From the NCBI GenBank assembly GCA_003140785.1, contig PLKY01000087.1:1-8895 (forward strand): a stretch of DNA of 8,895 bases, written 5' to 3'. The stretch comes from Acidobacteriaceae bacterium (lineage in GTDB: Bacteria; Acidobacteriota; Terriglobia; Terriglobales; Acidobacteriaceae). Every line of letters begins with the position of its first letter. Position 1 is the stretch's first letter. Under the pieces are notes generated by a model. It searched no databases. It was not told where the DNA came from and saw only the letters and a list, made by a program, of their open reading frames with translations. The position numbers and the translations under genes are program-made. Shown in pieces: positions 5,911-8,895 of this stretch.

Positions 5911-6135
5911 ATGGGGATGTTTGACGAGGTGAAGTGCAATAGCGATTTATTCGGGGTGCATAAAGGCGAGACCCAACAGACCAAAGATCTGCACTGTTGT
6001 GGCGGCCTTCTCGACAAATACGAGATCACGCCTTCTGGCCGCCTGGAGTTTCTGGAGTACACAGTCGAAGATCGCAGTGACCCCACTTTAGCCATCGTAG
6101 CGGCCTTCTCGAGCGTGCCGCCGTTTTTGAGGTAG
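5911..6135 (+). pseudogene. MGMFDEVKC hypothetical gene, truncated by a palindromic insertion
   Basis: This is the front of an uncharacterised protein family whose members, as I recall, begin MGMFDxxxC and are common near mobile elements; they are typically longer. GGAGGT 9 bases before the ATG is a good ribosome binding site. The first 60 residues (MGMFDEVKCNSDLFGV through the DRSDPTL region) look native. Residue 61 is encoded exactly where the palindrome begins (6091), and the last 14 residues are an out-of-family reading through its left arm, ending at the TGA-less TAG of 6133-6135. The protein has thus lost its C-terminal domain. It may still be translated, because the upstream signals are intact. 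Confidence 0.65.
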
Positions 6136-6162
6136 GCCGTGATGCCGGTAGCGCGGCTATTC
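6091..6162 (-). pseudogene. Tyrosine recombinase C-terminal fragment, minus strand
   Basis: The segment reads NSRATGITAYLKNGGTLEKA and then ATMA. It matches the well-known integrase stretch RATGITAYLKNGGTLE...MANHAS that precedes the catalytic tyrosine in one group of phage-type integrases. The reading stops matching after Met-Ala, so the tyrosine motif is missing. The HxxR box is also damaged: the positions before RAT read RNS, without histidine. It cannot encode an active enzyme. Confidence 0.7.
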
Positions 6163-6170
6163 CGGCCCCA

Positions 6171-6242
6171 GAATAGTCGGGCCACGTGCATCACCGCATA
6201 TCTGAAAAACGGCCGGACGCTCGAAAAGGCGGCAGGCATGGC
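6171..6242 (+). pseudogene. Tyrosine recombinase C-terminal fragment, plus strand
   Basis: The counterpart of the minus-strand fragment reads NSRATCITAYLKNGRTLEKA and then AGMA, 21 of 24 residues identical. One further residue, Asn, fits the family's MANHAS before the match is lost at about 6245. HxxR is again without its histidine (QNSR). The two fragments point away from each other from a shared centre. Confidence 0.7.
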
Positions 6243-6247
6243 CAACC

Positions 6248-6340
6248 TTAATGCCTTGCACTCATCATCGTGCTCTCCAGCATCGTCTCGATATAGCTGT
6301 CTTGATCTTCTTCCTGAAACAGAATGTGACTCGCTTCCAT
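6248..6340 (-). CDS. Possible 30-aa peptide downstream of brnA
   Basis: An ATG frame encodes an acidic 30-residue peptide (MEASHILFQEEDQDSYIETM to SARH). The composition looks protein-like, but the ATG follows the hairpin region without a Shine-Dalgarno sequence, and the stop lies only 6 bases outside the palindrome. It could be the end of a larger gene whose front has been lost, or chance. It is on the same strand as brnTA, 94 bases past brnA. Confidence 0.25.
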   Translation of the reverse strand: MEASHILFQEEDQDSYIETMLESTMMSARH

Positions 6341-6344
6341 CTGG

Positions 6345-6410
6345 GGGGAGCCGCACCGTTTTCGCGGCGTGGGGGCTCCCCTCCCCACCCCGGCTTTCCC
6401 CTTGGGGAAA
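6345..6410 (-). other. Hairpins and G-quadruplex motif after brnA
   Basis: GGGGAGCC (6345-6352) pairs with GGCTCCCC (6374-6381), and TTTCCCC (6395-6401) pairs with GGGGAAA (6404-6410). On the minus strand four runs of four G occur (complement of 6398-6401, 6388-6391, 6383-6386, 6378-6381) with linkers of 6, 1 and 1 bases, a textbook quadruplex pattern. It begins about 25 bases after the brnA stop and would be transcribed in the brnTA mRNA. No T run follows, so it is not a standard intrinsic terminator. Confidence 0.55.
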
Positions 6411-6433
6411 CGGGAAAGGGGGCTCGTCGGAAA

Positions 6434-6703
6434 CTATTTTGCGTGCTTCTCCAGCACGGCGGCCATGCGGGTCTGATAACCGCGACCGGCGGCCTTGTAC
6501 GCCTCGACCGTGCTGGTTTCAAGGCGCAAAGCGATCAGAACCTTGCGCGGCTTCTTCTGCGGGCCTCGCTGGCCGCGTTTGCGTTTCTCCGAATGTGCGG
6601 CGAGATCGGGAAAGACTTCGGACGCAGGCTTGGCCTTGGCGAACATGGCGTCGGTCCACTCCGGGTTTTCCCTGTCGATCATCTCAGGATTGGGCTTTTT
6701 CAT
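6434..6703 (-). CDS. brnA: BrnA family antitoxin
   Basis: This is the 89-aa antitoxin of a type II BrnT/BrnA module. In the family, BrnA neutralises the BrnT ribonuclease by binding it and represses the operon through a ribbon-helix-helix DNA-binding domain. Seen: an acidic, proline-rich N-terminus (MKKPNPEMIDRENPEWTDAM), a basic middle (KRKRGQRGPQKKPRK), then the C-terminal RHH-type segment VLIALRLETSTVEAYKAAG followed by GYQTRMAAVLEKHAK. This end is typical of the family (GxGYQTRxNAVL). The start has a perfect GGAGGT (complement of 6712-6717) 8 bases upstream, inside the brnT coding region. It overlaps brnT by 20 bases, the usual toxin-first arrangement that ensures coupled translation. Length is normal and no key part is missing. 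Confidence 0.9.
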   Translation of the reverse strand: MKKPNPEMIDRENPEWTDAMFAKAKPASEVFPDLAAHSEKRKRGQRGPQKKPRKVLIALRLETSTVEAYKAAGRGYQTRMAAVLEKHAK

Positions 6704-6950
6704 AGCGCATTACCTCCGTCTTGTGGGCACGGCGTAGGCTGATAACCCGTACCGCCGCGTCGGATTTGGTGAAGACCAGAGCATGAAGGCGGCTGCCTAT
6801 ATAACCGAGGGCGAAAAAGCGGACTTCGCCGTGGCGGCTGGACGGTACGATCATGGCCGTGGTCCAATCGAATTCGTCGGCAAGCGTGAACGGCAGGCCC
6901 CTTTCCCTGATGTTCTTCGCATTTTTAGCCGGGTCGAACTCGATTATCAT
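6684..6950 (-). CDS. brnT: BrnT family ribonuclease toxin
   Basis: This is an 88-aa toxin of the BrnT family, RelE-like fold ribonucleases that cut RNA and halt growth until bound by BrnA. Seen: the N-terminal FDPAKNAKNIRERGLPFTLA (family pattern WDxxKxxxNxxKHGxxFxxA), R39 and the following strands, RFFALGYIGSRLHALVFT (pattern R...IG...G..L.VV.T), and the C-terminal VRVISLRRAHKTEVMRYE (pattern IRIISARxAxxxExxxYE). All expected segments are present, so it is probably functional. It is the first gene of the operon, followed by brnA with a 20-base overlap. The promoter at 6957-6985 ends 6 bases before the ATG, so the mRNA is likely leaderless and the toxin weakly translated, while brnA has a strong ribosome binding site. 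Such a difference would favour antitoxin excess. Confidence 0.92.
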   Translation of the reverse strand: MIIEFDPAKNAKNIRERGLPFTLADEFDWTTAMIVPSSRHGEVRFFALGYIGSRLHALVFTKSDAAVRVISLRRAHKTEVMRYEKAQS

Positions 6951-6956
6951 GATTTA

Positions 6957-6985
6957 ATTATATATACAAATAAATGAATAGTCAA
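6957..6985 (-). promoter_or_regulatory. Sigma70-type promoter of brnTA
   Basis: On the minus strand, TTGACT (complement of 6980-6985) and a perfect TATAAT (complement of 6957-6962) are separated by exactly 17 bases, in the most AT-rich part of the window. The brnT ATG begins 7 bases after the -10 hexamer, at the expected transcription start. The palindrome ATCATGAT (6946-6953) overlaps the start codon and could take part in BrnA autoregulation. Confidence 0.75.
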
Positions 6986-7076
6986 CCGTAATCGACAGGG
7001 CTTTCGATCACGAATTGTTGCAAAATCGGGCATAAACATACTTGGCTCATCAAGCCTCAACAGGGGGGTGTCGCGC

Positions 7077-7808
7077 CTAATTTGGATTCTCGTGTGGCTG
7101 CTGTTCATTCCTCTTTTGGACTGGAAATTGGTCAGTCCCCATGTACGCTGCTGGCGCGAAGCCTTTCCACCAATCGCAGATTTGCTCGTCATCGAAAATA
7201 TTCAGGACGGTTTCGCAGAATTTGAATCGTCGAAAACGATGATTGAAAACATCGCTATAGCAGATATACCCGTAGGCCGTGAGCATTGTCTCCCTTTTCA
7301 TAATCGCCTGCACCTCTTTATCGGAAAAGGTTGGGGTACGGAAGAACTCTACGGGCGGAAGGGTATAGGGTTCTCCGGGCTGAACAGCCACATTTTTGAG
7401 AACAATACCATCTGCCGGACCTCCATAAACCGGGATATCGGGCAAGTCTTCACAGGTGAAGCAAACAGACCACCATTCAAGGAAAGCGGGGGTTTGACCG
7501 TAGTTTTTAATGGTGATTTTGACTCTCGGAGATCGGAAGAAATCTTCTGCGGTCAATGCTCCCAAATTGACTACACCAAATTCGACAATTTTCAGCGTGG
7601 GAACAGACACGCCTATTGCGATATCGGCACTGGTTTTGGCCGCATCGGCACTCGTCCGCGCAGCCGCAACGGAATCCTTCAGAATCTTAGTTTGCTTGAA
7701 AACTACGCGAAGGGTGATCCCCGCGATTATTCCGCCAACTACACCCAGAGCGGCCAAAACCCAATTGGAGAGGTTTGCAGCAGCAAAAGCGTCTTCCAGA
7801 TATTTCAT
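7077..7808 (-). CDS. Membrane-anchored protein with coiled coil and soluble domain
   Basis: This is a 243-aa protein of unknown function. Seen: one transmembrane helix near the N-terminus (about 15-37, VLAALGVVGGIIAGITLRVV), then a short coiled coil of AARTSADAAKTSADIA type (about 44-66), then a beta-rich domain from about residue 70 to 225 with PTLKIVEFGVVNLG, ITIKNYGQTPAF and a GYICYSDVF segment, and a polar tail. The layout (helix, coiled coil, immunoglobulin-like stretch with NxGxTPA) is common in uncharacterised bacterial proteins. The soluble part would lie in the cytoplasm if the short N-terminus is outside, or the reverse; the sequence does not decide this. An in-frame TAG 17 codons upstream limits the start. 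No strong Shine-Dalgarno sequence is visible, only a purine-rich GAAGAAGAG. It ends 92 bases before the brnTA promoter and is probably a separate unit. Confidence 0.75.
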   Translation of the reverse strand: MKYLEDAFAAANLSNWVLAALGVVGGIIAGITLRVVFKQTKILKDSVAAARTSADAAKTSADIAIGVSVPTLKIVEFGVVNLGALTAEDFFRSPRVKITIKNYGQTPAFLEWWSVCFTCEDLPDIPVYGGPADGIVLKNVAVQPGEPYTLPPVEFFRTPTFSDKEVQAIMKRETMLTAYGYICYSDVFNHRFRRFKFCETVLNIFDDEQICDWWKGFAPAAYMGTDQFPVQKRNEQQPHENPN

Positions 7809-8079
7809 AGTATTCGACTCTTCTTCGGTGTCTTTCTGGCTGGCGGTTCCCTTTTTCTATGCGTTTTCGGAGAAAGGCGCTGGTGCGCTTGGGTGGGATG
7901 TATCGGCATTGGCCTCGGGATGTTCCTGTTGCTAGCCCCCGTCCCCTGGCAACAGATTCTATGCGCAAGCCAAGGCACTCAAAGCCGCCACCTCGTCGAG
8001 TATCGCCAAACACTTCAGCATGATGGCGGAACTGTACCACGTATGACAGAGGGGGTGCTGAATGACCCCATCTAAAGGA

Positions 8080-8796
8080 CTAGCGAAGCAAAAAGGGAGA
8101 CAGTTTGCGGATTACGTCACTAACTTTCCGGCTGAAGAAGTCAGTCAGCATCATCAATGTCGTCCCTTCGGCGATCTCCGGTTCGTGGATGCCTACCGCG
8201 AAGTAAAAGCTCACTTCGTTATCCGCTTCCGTTGCGGAGACAGTCAGGAGTTTTTCGCCAGCTTTCAAAGGGATTGGCGTAAAGACGTTTTCGGCGATGA
8301 GATTTGGAAATCCCTCGCGAGGCGTCAGGAGAAGTCTTTCTGGGAGGCGACTTGTAGCCGTCAGTTCCTCTCCTGGGCGGAGGGTGCGAGCCGGATTTAC
8401 AACGCACAGGGTCAAGAGCAGACGGTGCTTGTCGATGTTGTTGAGCTTGTGAAGTTGCCCGAGGAGAAAGTCCCCTCCGTGGTATGGACGGATACTGTCG
8501 AGAACTTTGAGAGCATCCTTCCCTATGGCTGGTACAACTCGGTTCAGCATGGATTTATAAGTATGGGCCGAGTGAGCGATTGGGAATTTCGTGTCGGGAG
8601 TGATAATTGGGACAAGTCCGCACGCGAGGTAATCGAGAGCGCCACGCAAACTGTAAAGAATATCGCCAAGGATCAGTGGAATCTCGACGGGAACGGCCGG
8701 AATATCGCGGATATAGTAGCTGATGTCGCCAGTCTTCGAATCGGTCTTAGTGAGCGGAGAGATGGGATATTCATCGTGGAATCGCCGCAAGGCCAC
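8080..8796 (-). CDS. Uncharacterised protein with LRxALDxL and NNIDKHR motifs
   Basis: This is a 238-aa protein if read from the GTG at 8796. I recall a widespread unnamed family with the same signposts: PLILGDILYSLRGALDYL (about 39-56; family pattern LxxGDxLHNLRSALDHL), TKFPIA (about 69-74; TxFPI), and LHKLNNIDKHRLLLTL (about 115-130; LxxLxxIDKHRxL). The conserved polar residues suggest an active or binding site, but no activity is known to me. Homology seems to extend upstream of the GTG: the same frame reads SAKLDWAKQHIEKLK before it, typical of this family's N-terminus, back to a TGA at 8884-8886 with no ATG, GTG or TTG in that stretch. Either a rare start is used, or the gene is broken there. 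The gene at 7808 follows after a 271-bp gap in which I find no gene. Confidence 0.72.
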   Translation of the reverse strand: MALRRFHDEYPISPLTKTDSKTGDISYYIRDIPAVPVEIPLILGDILYSLRGALDYLACGLVPIITPDTKFPIAHSAHTYKSMLNRVVPAIGKDALKVLDSIRPYHGGDFLLGQLHKLNNIDKHRLLLTLCVVNPARTLRPGEELTATSRLPERLLLTPREGFPNLIAENVFTPIPLKAGEKLLTVSATEADNEVSFYFAVGIHEPEIAEGTTLMMLTDFFSRKVSDVIRKLSPFLLR

Positions 8797-8895
8797 CTTC
8801 AGCTTCTCGATGTGCTGTTTGGCCCAATCCAGCTTGGCTGAAACCTGCTGGTGAGCGGTTTTAACCAGAGAATCTGTCTGGCGTCAAGCGATCTT

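Larger units (their letters stand above)
6091..6242. repeat. 152-bp imperfect palindrome made of two recombinase gene fragments
   Basis: Left arm 6091-6162 and right arm 6171-6242 are reverse complements at 55 of 72 positions with no gaps, around an 8-base loop. Each arm, read from the centre outwards, encodes the same 24-residue tyrosine recombinase segment containing NSRAT and ITAYLKNG. Of 17 mismatches, 11 are synonymous third-position changes in that reading frame. The structure could form a cruciform or a long RNA hairpin. It truncates the gene to its left. Confidence 0.85.

Noticed and set aside
5769..6356. A 195-codon minus-strand frame spanning the palindrome
   Set aside because: Only its middle part (the left arm) is recombinase-like. 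The rest is antisense to the membrane protein and the MGMFDEVKC gene or unrelated, so it is not one gene.
6139..6742. Plus-strand frames of 163-188 codons opposite brnA
   Set aside because: Except for the short recombinase segment at the beginning of one of them, they are shadows of the brnA coding strand.
7957..8021. A 20-codon minus-strand frame in the gap between the two right-hand genes
   Set aside because: It has no ribosome binding site and no supporting context, and is too short to separate from chance.
7068..8075. A 335-codon plus-strand open frame opposite the membrane protein
   Set aside because: It is longer than the minus-strand gene, but its translation is low in structure, and the minus frame has a clear membrane helix, coiled coil and domain pattern. 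The extra length is a shadow effect.
8062..8841. A 259-codon plus-strand open frame opposite the LRxALDxL protein
   Set aside because: The minus strand carries recognisable family motifs (SLRGALDYL, NNIDKHR); the + translation has none.

Overview
The window reads as an accessory region of a bacterial chromosome: moderately GC-rich, with many small uncharacterised genes, gene fragments, repeats and one toxin-antitoxin operon. No rRNA, tRNA, CRISPR array or complete transposase was found. The organism cannot be fixed from the sequence. The zinc-ribbon/XRE regulator, the Prim-Pol-like proteins and the style of the small hypotheticals remind me of soil Acidobacteriota, but that is recollection and the confidence is low.

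Left part (1-4110, genes on +). A four-cysteine zinc-ribbon protein (392-865) is followed by a protein resembling the N-terminal domain of bifunctional DNA primase/polymerases (1044-1694). A second pair lies about 2 kb downstream in reversed order: a frameshifted copy of the Prim-Pol-like gene (about 2998-3393) and an intact zinc-ribbon paralogue (3489-3938). Each half ends in a 62-bp direct repeat (2041-2102 and 3989-4050, 56/62 identical). Between them lie a terminator-like hairpin, a 101-aa unknown gene (2387-2692) and a coding-like continuation of that gene in the -1 frame.

Middle (4344-6340). A zinc-ribbon/XRE regulator (TTG start with a strong Shine-Dalgarno sequence) precedes a C-terminal scrap of a Uma2-type endonuclease gene. 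Next comes a tight + strand cluster of four small unknown genes (5031-6135). The last begins MGMFDEVKC and is cut after residue 60 by a 152-bp imperfect palindrome (6091-6242). The two 72-bp arms each encode the same stretch of a tyrosine recombinase C-terminal region, on opposite strands. The arms differ at 17 positions, 11 of them synonymous third-codon positions. This is the most unusual structure in the window.

Right part (6248-8895, genes on -). A BrnT toxin/BrnA antitoxin operon has toxin first, overlapping ends and a near-consensus sigma70 promoter placed so close to the brnT start that the mRNA is probably leaderless. A four-run G-quadruplex motif and hairpins lie just after brnA. Upstream on the same strand are a membrane-anchored protein (7077-7808) and a member of an uncharacterised protein family (8080-8796) whose true N-terminus appears to lie further upstream than its first usable start.

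Taken together, the window looks like a decaying genomic island: tyrosine recombinase relics, a truncated cargo gene, an endonuclease scrap, a TA module and duplicated small cassettes. The candidate undescribed system is the repeated zinc-ribbon plus Prim-Pol-like gene pair with its associated 62-bp repeat.
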